A stretch of 64,000 nt of DNA from Beroe forskalii. Its lineage: Eukaryota; Ctenophora; Nuda; Beroida; Beroidae. Position 1 is the stretch's first letter; each line of letters starts with the position of its first letter. The notes below the pieces were generated by a model, which saw only the letters and a list, made by a program, of their open reading frames with translations, was not told the origin of the DNA and ran no database searches. The translations under genes were made by a program, and so were the position numbers. Shown in pieces: positions 12,848 to 24,700 of the stretch. The stretch spans positions 50,937 through 114,936 of the forward strand of contig WFMF01000504.1 in NCBI GenBank assembly GCA_011033025.1, read 5' to 3'.

Positions 12848-14299
12848 TTTGGGCATAGATCCGTTTGCCACTTTGTCCAGGCGCCAGTCTAATGCAGGTC
12901 TAGCGCCGGTTTAATGCAGGTCTAACGCCAGTCTAGTGCAGTTCTAATGCAGGTCTGGCGCCTCTTTTGTGCAGGTTTGGCGGGGCCAGCGCCAGTCTAA
13001 TGCAGGTCCTGTGCCACTCTAATGCAGGTCTAGCGCCGGTTTGGTGCAGGTCTAGCGCCGGTTGAGCGCGGGTACAGCGCTGGTGCAATGCAGGTCTAGC
13101 GCCGGTTTAATGCAGGTTTTGTGCCAGTCTAGTGCCACTCTAATGCAGGTCTAGCGCCGGTTTGGTGCAGGTCCAGCGCTGGTTTAGCGCGGGTGCAGCG
13201 CTGGTCCAATGCACCTCGGATGCTATCTCATGTTACTTAGGTATGCATTTTATACAGATTTGGCGCCGATTAGATTATGCAGGTTTGACGTCGTTTCATG
13301 CATGTTTGGCGCTGTTTTAATGCAGTTGCAACGCCATTCCAATGCGGGTTTGGCGCCGGTTTCATGCAGGTTTAGCATGTTCAATTCTATGCCCCATGAC
13401 TCTTCATAATAATAATAAATAATGGTTACCAGTGGTAACTAACGTACTTCATCATTGTTACCGGTGGTAACTAACATACGTTACCATGGTTACCGATGGT
13501 AACTTACGTACATTACCATGGTTATCAGTGGTAACTAACGAACGTTACCATGGTTACCGGTGGTTACTAACGTACGTTACCATGGTTACCGACCTGGTAA
13601 CTAACGTGGGTTACCATGGTTACCGATGGTAACTAGCGTGGGTTATCATGGTAATTGGTAAACGGTGGTCACTGGTCACTAACGTAGTAACGTATGTTAC
13701 TATGGTTACCGATGGGAGCTAACGGACGTTACCATGGTTACCGGTGGTCCCTAACGGACGTTACCATGGCTAACGGTGGTAACTAACCTGCATTGGAATG
13801 GCGTTGCACCCGCATCAAAACAGCGCCAAACATCCATGAAACAACTTCAAACCTGCATAATTTAATCGGCGCCAAATCTGTATAAAATGCATACCTAAGT
13901 AACATGAGATAGCATCCGAGGTGCATTGGACCAGCGCTGCACCCGCGCTAAACAAGCGCTGGACCTGCACCAAACCGGCGCTAGACCTGCATTAGAGTGG
14001 CACTAGACTGGCACAAGACCTGCATTAAACCGGCGCTAGACCTGCATTGCACCAGCGCTGTACCCGCGCTCAACCGGCGCTGGACCTGCACCAAACCGGC
14101 GCTAGACCTGCATTAGAGTGGCACAGGACCTGCATTAGACTGGCGCTGGCCCCGCGCTAAACCGGCGCTAAACCTGCACAAAACCGGCGCCAAACCTGCA
14201 TTAGACCTGCACTGGACTGGCGTTAGACCTGCATTAAACCGGCGCTAGACCTGCATTAGACTGGCGCCTGGACGAAGTGGCAAACGGATCTATGCCCCA
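12848..14299. mobile_element. Foldback-type element, copy 2, with target-site duplication
   Basis: Same architecture as copy 1 but cleaner. Terminal GGGCATAGATCCG/CGGATCTATGCCC is flanked by CAATCTTT on the left and CAGTCTTT on the right, an 8-bp duplication with one mismatch. The unoccupied module at about 10400 reads CAATCTTTTAAATG with a single copy, which confirms the insertion boundaries. The whole 1.45 kb can fold into one hairpin; its core (13420-13790) is a run of GTTACCATGGTAAC-type palindromes. Confidence 0.85.
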
Positions 14300-15360
14300 G
14301 TCTTTTAAATGTTCGTACATGACCTAAAAGGAAAATATTTTTCTCGAAAAAGGGTGTTGAATTAGCATTTTATTATTTCTCTTAGTTTAAAACTGATACC
14401 AAGGATCTTTTGACCATACTGATCCAATTAGTAACACTTAACTTAGTTATTCGGTACTTCTGATGGCCTGATGCTAAATAGGGACCAATTTCTAGGCTTA
14501 GATATCAAAACTAGTAGCCCATCCGCAACAATTATCAAGATAATAATGACATTTAAAGTTTTTGGGACTCAAAAGCTCTCGTGATAAATGGAATGGTGCT
14601 TGGAATTTTTGGCATCTGAAAACCAATTAATCTTGGCGGAAGCTTCAAAAACATTCATTTAATATACCTAGATCAATGTTGAAGATTAAAATCTGAGGAC
14701 AAAAGAAGAAATTCAGGAATCAGGAAGGGAACGCCTTCAAACTCAGCTGTGCAGTGTGGATTGTGCAAGATGACTCCATAGACCACAGTGATCTAAGGCT
14801 TGGTGTAGTAGGTACTCAAGTACAAACGTATTGCCTTAACATAATACCTGAAAAGCCCACTGATCATGGACAACTAAATTTAATGACGGAGCATGTAAAT
14901 ACTTGTGTCATTACCTAGATATACGGCAACTAAATTTGGATTTTATTTCATGTAAACTGATTACAGGACCTACAGCTAACAAAAGGTCATGTCAAAACCA
15001 CCCTATTGAGTATTCTAATTCACATACGGAGAATAAGTGACTTAACTTCCTAGCGTCATCAATCCACCATTCTAAACCATGATAATTACTTAACAAACAA
15101 TCGCCTGGTCGTGGGATTTGCCGTTGCGACGCCCTTAATTAATCCAATTTAAAGTCCTCCGGGATAATTGAAGGCAGGGCTTGAGAGCTGATTACTTGAA
15201 CATCATGAATGAGCTCTACCGGTTAATTAGTATAAACTATATTCTAATTAGGAATGGACACCACGTCATCAGGCGAGCGGGAGGAATACAAAGCTTGAAC
15301 AAATATAATAAACTAAAAAGAAAAAACTGCATTACTTGGCAAAAAGCAGGGTTAATGGTC

Positions 15361-17990
15361 CCACTATCAGGACAAAGTGGTGTGAGGACAAAGTGGTGTC
15401 AGGCTTAAGAAGTGTCAGGGTGAAGTGGTGTCAAGGCAACGTTGTGTCAGGCTTAAGAAGTGCCAGGGTGAAGTAGTGTCAGGAAAAAGTGGTGTCAGGC
15501 TTAAGAAGTGTCAGGACAAAGTATGCCAGGCTCAAGAGGTGTCAGGGTGAAGTAGTGTCAGTGGTGTCAGGCTTAAAGTGTCACCTGTCAGGGGCTAGTG
15601 TCAGGACAAAGTGGTGTCAGGCTTAAGAAGCGTCAGAAGTGGTGTCAGGACAAAGTGGTGTCAGGCTTACAAGTGTCAGGGTGAAGTGGTGTCAGGAAAA
15701 AGTGGTGTCAGGCTTAAGAAGTGTCAGGACAAAGTGGCGTCAGGCTCAAGAGGTGTCAGGTGAAGTGGTGTCAGTAAAGTGGTGTCAGGCTTAAGAAGTG
15801 TCACTGTCAGGGTGAAGTGGCAAGTCAAGGCAACGGTGTCAGGCTTAAAAGTGTCAGGGTGAAGAAGTGTCAGTAAAAAGTGGTGTCAGGCTATAGTAAT
15901 GTCAGGGTGAGGTAGTGTCAGGACAAAGTGGTGTCAGGGTGAAGTAGTGTCAGGGTGAAGTAGTGTCAGGACAAAGTGGTGTCAGGCTTAAGAAGTGTCA
16001 GGGTGAAGTGGTGTCAGGACAAAGTGGTGTCAGGCTTAAGAAGTGTCAGGGTGAAGTGGTGTCAGGAAAAAGTGGTGTCAGGAAAAAGTGGTGTCAGGCT
16101 TAAGAAGTGTCAGGACAAAGTGGCGTCAGGCTCAAGAGGTGTCAGGGTGAAGAAGTGTCAGTACAAAGTGGTGTCAGGCTTAAGAAGTGTCACTGTCAGG
16201 GTGAAGTGGTGTCAAGGCAACGTGGTGTCAGGCTTAAAAAGTGTCAGGGTGAAGAAGTGTCAGTAAAAAGTGGTGTCAGGCTATAGTAGTGTCAGGGTGA
16301 GGTAGTGTCAGGACAAAGTGGTGTCAGGGTGAAGTGAAAATAGGGTGAAGTAGTGTCAGGACAAAGTGGTACAGGCTTAAGAAGTGTCAGGGTGAAGTGG
16401 TGTCAGGACAAAGTGGTGTCAGGCTTAAGAAGTGTCAGGGTGAAGTGGTGTCAGGAAAAAGTGGTGTCATGCGGTGTCAGGACAAAGTGGTGTCAGGCTT
16501 TAGAAGTGTCAGGGTGAAGAAGTGTTAGGTGGTGTCAGGCTTAAAAGTGTCAGTGAAGTACCGCGCTAAAGTGGTGTCAGGCTATAGTAGTGTCAGGGTG
16601 AAGTGGTGTCAGTACAAAGTGGTGTCAGGCTATAGTTGTGTCAGGGTGAAGAAGTGTTAGGAAAAAGTGGTGTCAGGCTTAAAAAGTGTCAGGGTGAAGT
16701 TGTGTCAGTACAAAGTGGTGTCAGGCTTAAGAAGTGTCAGGGTGAAGTGGTGTCAAGCAACGCGAAGTCAGGCTTAAGAAGTGCCAGGGTGAAGTAGTGT
16801 CAGGAAAAAGTGGTGTCAGGCTTAAGAAGTGTCAGGAATAAAGTGGTATGTCAGGCTCCAAGAGGTGTCAGGGTGAAGTGGTGTCAGTACAAAGTGGTGT
16901 CAGGCTTAAGAAGTGTCACTGTCAGGGTGAAGTGGTGTCAAGGCAACGTGGTGTCAGGCTTAAAAAGTGTCAGGGTGAAGAAGTGTCAGTAAAAAGTGGT
17001 GTCAGGCTATAGTAGTGTCAGGGTGAGGTAGTGTCAGGACAAAGTGGTGTCAGGGTGAAGTAGTGTCAGGGTGAAGTAGTGTCAGGACAAAGTGGTGTCA
17101 GGCTTAAGAAGTGTCAGGGTGAAGTGGTGTCAGGACAAAGTGGTGTCAGGCTTAAGAAGTGTCAGGGTGAAGTGGTGTCAGGAAAAAGTGGTGTCAGGCT
17201 TAAGAAGTGTCAGGACAAAGTGGCGTCAGGCTCAAGAGGTGTCAGGGTGAAGTGGTGTCAGGAAAAAGTGGTGTCAGGCTTAAGAAGTGTCAGGACAAAG
17301 TGGTGTCAGGCTTTAGAAGTGTCAGGGTGAAGAAGTGTTAGGAAAAAGTGGTGTCAGGCTTAAAAAGTGTCAGGGTGAAGTTGTGTCAGTACAAAGTGGT
17401 GTCAGGCTTAAGAAGTGTCAGGGTGAAGTGGTGTCAAGGCAACGTTGTGTCAGGCTTAAGAAGTGCCAGGGTGAAGTAGTGTCAGGAAAAAGTGGTGTCA
17501 GGCTTAAGAAGTGTCAGGACAAAGTGGCGTCAGGCTCAAGAGGTGTCAGGGTGAAGTGGTGTCAGGACAAAGTGGTGTCAGGCTTAAGAAGTGTCAGGGT
17601 GAAGTGGTGTCAGGAAAAAGTGGTGTCAGGCTTAAGAAGTGTCAGGACAAAGTGGTGCCAGGCTTTAGAAGTGTCAGGGTGAAGAAGTGTTAGGAAAAAG
17701 TGGTGTCAGGCTTAAAAAGTGTCAGGGTGAAGTAGTGTCAGTACAAAGTGGTGTCAGGCTATAGTAGTGTCAGGGTGAAGTGGTGTCAGTACAAAGTGGT
17801 GTCAGGCTAATGCTATAGTTGTGTCAGGGTGAGGTAGTGTCATGACAAAGTGGTGCCAGGCTTAAGAGTGTTAGGGTAAAGTGGTGCCAGGCTTAAGAGT
17901 ATCAGGGTTAAGTGGTGCAAGGGTTAAGTAGTGGCAGGGTAAAGTGGTGTCAGTGCAGACTGAATTACGTCAGGGTAAAGTGCTTACTCC
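15361..17990 (+). repeat. 16-bp minisatellite with 48-bp higher-order unit
   Basis: The basic unit is 16 bp and always starts GTGTCAGG. Three main variants alternate, ending ACAAAGTG, CTTAAGAA or GTGAAGTG, and together form a 48-bp unit. Still longer blocks of several hundred bp recur (for example 15960-16320 resembles 17060-17300 and 16890-17060). Frames encoding SGVRLKKCQGEVV-type repeats are a by-product of 48 being divisible by three. Confidence 0.9.
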
Positions 17991-18434
17991 TCTATTTAGT
18001 GGAGATTTTTCGTTCATAAAAATGGTGCCCCATTTAAATTGGGCGGGATGCATTTAAACTAAAGAATAGAAGTTAGAATCAGCAAAATGAAAAGCATGGA
18101 AACGAAACTCTCCAAAGTCAAACTGCATACTGAATAATTGACTCTTTGAATGACCTTGTATTACATAATTTGATTGTGCAAACTAAACCAATAAAAGAAT
18201 AAAGAAAGTAATGGCATCTACCCAAAGACTGAAGACCACACCAAGTTCATTGCTTTAAACCGACTTCCAATACTCTGAAGTCTAGACAAATCTCTCTATC
18301 AGTGCGTAAAATCAGGGGTGGAGACTCTAAACAAATACTGAAAACGTTTATAATCTGGATGTACATTGTACACTACGTATCAGCACAAATAGTACAAGGC
18401 TCGCACTACTCAAAATCCACCTTGAAAATATAAG
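17991..18434. other. Non-coding, nothing recognised
   Basis: AT-rich single-copy sequence after the minisatellite. I see no reading frame, hairpin or repeat worth naming. Confidence 0.4.
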
Positions 18435-18750
18435 TAACTAGCAGGCCCATTGGGCCTGCATATAATACACAGCTCACTCGGCGCTGCTACGCAGCACCTC
18501 GTTCGCAAATTTCAAACTCCAGAATTCAAATCAACTAAATACTTTTAACCGCATCGAAAAATTCCAATCAGATCAAAAGTTATTACGGATCAACGTATTC
18601 AAAGCAGCAGTAAACAGAAATGAACGCGCGCTCAATATGTAACCATAGCAACGCGCGCGCCTATACCAAAACTGCACGTGGGCGCTCCAAAATGTGTCTA
18701 CAAAAGGACAAAAGACGTTACGACGTACATAATAATAATTATAATGATAA
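18435..18750 (+). repeat. Dispersed 0.35-kb module, copy outside the palindrome
   Basis: It begins at the perfect palindrome GCAGGCCCATTGGGCCTGC (18442-18460). It continues with GCAGCACCTCGTTCGCAAAT, ATTCCAATCAGATCAAAAG, CATAGCAACGCGCGCGCC and ACGTTACGACGTACA, in the same order as at 7390-7690. Its presence outside the large inverted repeat shows that it is an independent repeat family, probably a short non-autonomous transposon. Confidence 0.6.
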
Positions 18751-18949
18751 TAATACAGAGGTTGCGAAATTATATTAGAGATAAACACCATACATTACGT
18801 TCCGTGTCCCTTATGTAGTATACTCAAGACAGTGACGTTTAGGAATGGCACATTGAATTCGAGCTAAATAAAGTGAGGGGTCTTTATAGTGAGTGGTCAC
18901 TGGTCCTGCCACGGCACCAAGCGCCTCTTTGAGGCGCACTTTACATACA

Positions 18950-19575
18950 GTATTAGTACTACTACCGTGACCAAGTGTACCTAGACAGCACAGAAAGAAC
19001 TACACAGTAATATAGTACCCAGATAGTACTATTTCCAAATGTACCTTAATAACACTAGTAGAGTTCACCAGGTACCAAGACAGCACAGAAGGAACTACAT
19101 AGTAAGATAGTACCCAGATAGTACTATTCCCAAGTGTACCTAAATAACACTAGTAGAGTGACCAGGTACCCAGACAGCACAGAAAGAACTACATAGTAAG
19201 ATAGTACCCAGATAGTACCATTTCTAAGTGAACCTAAATAACACTAGTAGAGTGACCAGGTACCCAGACAGCACAGAAAGAACTACATAGTAAGATAGTA
19301 CCCAGATAGTACCATTTCCAAGTGTACCTAAATAACACTAGTAGAGTTCACCAGGTACCAAGACAGCACAGAAGGAACTACATAGTAAGATAGTACCCAG
19401 ATAGTACTATTCCCAAGTGTACCTAAATAACACTAGTAGAGTGACCAGGTACCCAGACAGCACAGAAATAACTACATAGTAAGATAGTACCCAGATAGTA
19501 CCATTTCTAAGTGAACCTAAATAACACTAGTAGAGTGCACCAGGTACCTAGACAGCACAGACACGGTACTAGCAA
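18950..19575 (+). repeat. About 120-bp tandem repeat, 5 copies
   Basis: The unit contains AGATAGTACCCAGATAGTAC, AACACTAGTAGAGT and CCAGGTACC..GACAGCACAG. Alternate units are more alike than neighbours (GTGACCAGG versus GTTCACCAGG), which suggests a two-unit higher-order period. Confidence 0.85.
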
Positions 19576-20989
19576 GAGTCAGCGAGTACACATTACACCT
19601 ACACCAATACCAGCAGCATAAAGTGTCGTGCAGCAGCAGTAGAAGTATAGAAGTCGTAGAGTCACCTATCACCTATCAAGCAAGTGGTCATTATGAAAAC
19701 TAGGCCGCAATAAAACGCTCATTACATCTAGTGTGTGGTGACATGGTAAAGCCTGCCAAATTTAGCGCGGCAAAAGTTTCCTCATACTAATACTATGGAG
19801 GCGCAGTACACGCGTCTTGACAACAGTACACTTCTGACAGAAAGTTCTCCAATAAAACGCGAGCAAAATTATACGGGAAATTGACGGTACGACACGGGCG
19901 GCTACTGGTGAACAGTATGCGAAGTTTGTTCCCTTCGAGACCATACAAATCCAAGTGCAATAGCAGGAAGGTGTGGTCGAGGAGATGTATGGCGACCTCG
20001 CAAAACCTTAAAAACCTTAGAAAATTAGAGTACTAAATACTCTCAGGACATGTATAGCAGCTAGCTACAATGATGTATGCGTATGATGACCTTTGTACAA
20101 TAAATTTAGATCGTATAATTACAAAACCTAACTATAAACGATAGGAGACAGTTTGGTTGCTACAAAATATGCAAACACAGCATTATGTCAAGATATGCCA
20201 GGGTAACTAGCACTAAAGGCGCGGTTCAACTATCCACATATTTGAGTTTTAACGTTTAAATGCTTAATGCTGAGCGGTAAATGGTATCGTTGAGTGAGTG
20301 CTGTGTCACTGGCGTCAGAGTCTGTACTTAGCTAAAACCAAGAGACGAATAGGAATTGTTTTAGGACTTACGTTAACTAAATAGGTTTACGCACCAAGGT
20401 CACAAGTGTTACTTTCACCAACCAAAGCATTTAGGCATGGCATTACGTTTCCCAGTTTTCAGAGCCATAATCTTCACATTATTTTGCACGCAAATAGTTC
20501 ACAGTACGACTAAATTTTCTTGATTTTATGAATCTATCATTCTTTTTGTGTGGGATAATGTTTTCTGATTATTTTAATCCTGAATAAGTGAATTTCAAGA
20601 AAATTTATGTTAAACTGAACCTAATTTCAAACTTCATTGAGATGTTCAAATCTTTTAGAAACTCGTAGGTGAGGCCTGCAGCCACAGCATTTCTCAAAAA
20701 CTAGGGGTTGGAGGCGTGTAGTCCCATGCATTGATGACCTAAGCCAGTGAACAAGAACAGGAAAGGGGCGAACCATAAAGGACGTCCGCAATGAGGGGGA
20801 GGTGGGAGTCTAGCCAATGCGAACGTTTGTGGACTTAAAGGGAAAGGCAGTTTGAAAATGGCCAAAACTTTGCGGAAGTCCTGTAAGTGTAAGCTTGTAT
20901 GGATGGCACCAAAAATGTAGCAAAACTCAAATAAAGTTAAAATTAACACAGCATATTGTATTGAATAGAAGAATATTGTGAAATATTAA
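19576..20989. other. Non-coding, nothing recognised
   Basis: No convincing exon on either strand. The minus-strand frame at 20701-20949 is Pro/Leu-rich with no domain and probably chance. The region may include decayed repeats. Confidence 0.35.
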
Positions 20990-21066
20990 GCCGGGGACTG
21001 GACCTACGATCTCTAACTCAATATCAAATCATCATTGCATTACACTAAACCGACTATGCCATCACT
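20990..21066 (-). repeat. tRNA-derived SINE head
   Basis: On the minus strand, TGGCATAGTCGG is a perfect polymerase III A-box. AGGTCCAGTCCC, about 50 bp later, is a degenerate B-box. The acceptor stem does not pair well, so this is not a functional tRNA. Confidence 0.5.
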
Positions 21067-21761
21067 GACTGTAGCATCTGTTTATCTAACGAATGGAAGA
21101 ATTATGGACTGCAAGCACTTAATGATATTGTTATGGTTTTTTTTTCAATATAATTAAATCATATAAATGTGGATTTTAAATATTGTTCCAATATTTATTC
21201 AAATATTTCAAGACAAAGATATAACATAAATACCTAGTGAAACAACAGGTTAGCTAATTGTAAAAATCGTACAATTATAACATTGTTGCATAAATAAGTT
21301 ACGATTTTAAATGAAATTCAACAATGGACGAATAATTCATCCACTCATGCTCCATTGAAATTAATTAATGTTTATTAATTAAAAATGAAAGTCAAAACAA
21401 TTATTTTTTGTATTATTGGTTTCAACATATTGTCTCTCGTTTATTAATCCCGGAAAACTGTAAATCACAAATCAACGTTAAATTTCTGACATTTAATGCC
21501 AATTCAGTCTCATAAATGGTGGACTATGTCACGGCCCTCTTCAAGGTCCTTTCACGGAAGGTCGAAGTGAGAGAAAAACATACACATATACGATATACTG
21601 AACTGCTAATATCCAACTTGGAAATTATGATGTTTGCTCTGTAACAAAAAAACTTAAGTGTAATATTTTTGAAATATTCAAAAAGTACAACTATTTACAG
21701 AAAAGTGCCAGAACTAAAAACTGGCAAAACCCGAAACCCCGAGAAGATTTAAAAACAGTAA

Positions 21762-24700
21762 TTAATTCTTGTACTTTTGAGCTTCTTCCATGAATCGTTT
21801 AAAGTCTTCTTCCACATCACTGAAATCATCTTCCTCTTCAAATTTCAGGTAAATGTTCTAGTGTCACTTTGTCACTTTCGAGAATAGAATTGGCATGCAA
21901 CCATAAACAGGTAAAATAGAACTATCATGACACTGGAAAATGAATTGAAACATAGTGAAATTTCAAAGACTTTCAGCATTTGGCTTAACCACTCTTCATC
22001 ATAGTCGTCAGTTGCGAACTGGCTCCAATCACCTAAGGGTAAAAAACATATTTTAAATAGGTTTTATGATTTTGACACTTGCTCGAGGCAGGCGAATAAA
22101 TACTTGTTTTAAACTCATGAGAGATCGTAGCTACTGATTATAATATATACTGATTATAATATATTACATAAATAGTCAGACAGTATTTAGCAGTAGAGAT
22201 CACCGGGGTTGGTGACGGGTTGGCAGTCGTCCACTCCGCTGCTCCAGGTAGCAGAACTTGCCTTATTCTCTGCCTCTTCCCTGATCTGCCAACCTCCCTC
22301 GTCCAGGAGCAACACGTTCTCAACCATACCTCGCGTCTTATTGCGGGGGAGGGATTGAAGCAGGTTGTCAAGAGCAGCGGCAGATGAGAGGGAGGGTTAT
22401 ATTTCTTGAAATAGTGTCTTTAACTTTAAGAGAAGATTCCAAACATCAAGTTCCTAAATGAGATGATTCATGATTTCTTCTAAGTGAAAAGTCATCCAGT
22501 TATGCGGCCAAACAAAAGCACCTTCTCTCACTCCTGAACCTTATTGTCAAGTTGATACTTGGTGGAAGCCTGGAGGTGCTGCATGATACAGGTGAACCTC
22601 ATATCGTCCACCAGACACTTCAGATCCTTACCACAAACCAGGAAGATCTTAGCAACCGTCTCGAACTGAGGGAGATCTCAAAATGAGCATGCGTTTCAAG
22701 GAACTCAACACAGAAAACTTCAACATTTGCAAAAATATTTCATGATATAGATGAATTGATAATTCTAAGATTTCTAATTTGAAGGAGAAGAGGTCATATC
22801 ATATAGCTGCCAACTCTTGAAAATTCTTTGATAGGGCACTTTTTAACCAAAATTTGGAGGGCATATACCGTCTATAGGAGGGCGAATTTCATGGGTATAT
22901 TCTCAAAATTTAAATGGTGACTTTTTTCTATTTTTCTGAACTTGGACGCCACCTGAAAAATTAAATCCGAGACTTGTTAGGTGAATTATGGCCGAATTTT
23001 CAAAATTTACCCGAAAAAAAGCAATCTGAGGCTGTGAATGATGAATATATTTTCAAAAATTTCTATTCCGGGACAGTTCCTTTATAGGTGAATATTTACG
23101 AGAAGGGAGGGCAAGATTCATAAAGGAGGGCATGGGAGGGCGCCCACCCGAAAGAGGGGGGGGGCAGTTCGGCAGCTATATTTATCATGAGGGTGTTGAA
23201 GGAAGGACTCACAGCTAGTATATTCCTGATTTGTACCAACACTAAGCACAGACTTGTAATTTGTTCCGCGAAGATGAACACACGTAATTCTCCTTCTGTT
23301 AAAAGGGAAGAAATGGTGAGAAATCTAAAAAAAGTTAAAATCTGGTGATTGACAGAATCATAGATTTAAAAGTTTAAACTTAAGGACTTAGAAGATATTT
23401 CATCACAGTAGATTTAGAAGAAGTAATACTAATTGATAAAGATTTAGTTACGATGATCTTGGTAAATGGTTGCCGCAAGTCCCGAAATTTCCACATAACT
23501 GCCATTTGTACGAACGTGATATTGATATCCACGTACGTACAGGGCACCGCGCGACTCGGAAATCTCACAATGATACTCATTTTTTGAATTCGGAAGACTT
23601 TCACGCCGGTACCTTTGATTGTGTGGAAGAGCTCGGCTATCATAAGAGCGATGTTCTTGATTCGCTCCTGCTGCTGAGGTAACCTGTGGTCGAGCCTCAT
23701 GCAGTTGTCGAACTCTCGACAACACTTGTGGATGACGGTGTCGAAGAAGGTAAGGGGTGGCGTGCCCGAGAAGGGCGGAACTTTGAGGGTCATGTAGTTC
23801 AGGACCTTGCTTCCGATAGAGTGGAAGTTAGGGTGATTCTCCTCATCTACTGACTGCAGTGATGGAGAGTTCAGAAAAAATAGATATAAATTTAATAATA
23901 TTATAGATATAACTTTATGGAACACAGAGCGTGCCTGTCTCTATTTGTAGGCAAAATTCCATTTTGCTAATTAATCCAAAAATCGAAATCGTGCCAAAGA
24001 TGGTAAATTTAATAATACGTATTTAAGAATACGTTAACAATTAATGAAGGAAGTAAACTGCTTTTGAACGATCTAATTCAAACGTTACATTTCACTCACG
24101 AATTCGAAGATGTCCTCCACAATTTGATGGTAAGTGTTGATGGAGGTGGTCCAGCTTTTTATCGTTGCAACGGCTGATTCCATTACTGTTTCAACGTCTT
24201 GGGGGTTCAGGTACAAGCGTTGTAGCTTCGTTTTGACCTGCAATCGTGGATATGAGGTAGATTATAGAAGTCAGAACCGAATTGGAAATGGATATAGTAA
24301 AGCTAGAGCACTTAGTGAGGGCTAAAATAAAGATCCATAATCAAGGCAATTAATGATGAAATTTTTAACGAAATGAGGACCGATCAGTATTTCCCAGTAT
24401 TTATCAGTGGAAACTTTGAAACTCACATCATTAATAGCCATCTCATCGTCAACTCTTGACTTTTTCTTGAAGTTCTCCAATGTGTAGAGAATAATAGCGC
24501 TCTCAGGCTTTCTAAAAACAGGAACAAACACATTAGCTGCCACAGAAAGATTGGTTTGTGGGGAGGTTTGCTGTTGAGGAGCGGGCGATGTCACTAGAGA
24601 AGGTGCCGGCATCTGGGCAGGCGAACCCAGCTGAGGTGGGGTCCCATCTGAGCTGATCCCATCTGAGCAGGGGATCCCATCTGAGCAGGAGATCCCATCT

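Larger units (their letters stand above)
6637..17990. repeat. Right arm of giant inverted repeat, expanded
   Basis: The right arm is longer than the left for three visible reasons. A 1.35-kb repeat is inserted at about 8735-10087. The module that begins TAAAGTTCGGTTTGTAAAG and ends in a GTGTCAGG minisatellite is present twice (10088-12490 and 12545-17990). The sequence around AACCCATGTTTTTTGGCAC is tandemly repeated at 8130-8460. The second module copy carries the foldback element; the first lacks it. No gene is seen. Confidence 0.8.

Noticed and set aside
1-17990. CRISPR-like array interpretation of the regular 16-bp and 33-bp repeats
   Set aside because: No unique spacers, units contiguous, no cas genes, eukaryotic context.
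20990-21066. Functional tRNA gene
   Set aside because: The A-box is good but the B-box is degenerate and the acceptor and T arms do not pair.
23470-23682. Plus-strand 70-codon frame
   Set aside because: Antisense shadow of the PAIP1 MIF4G exon.
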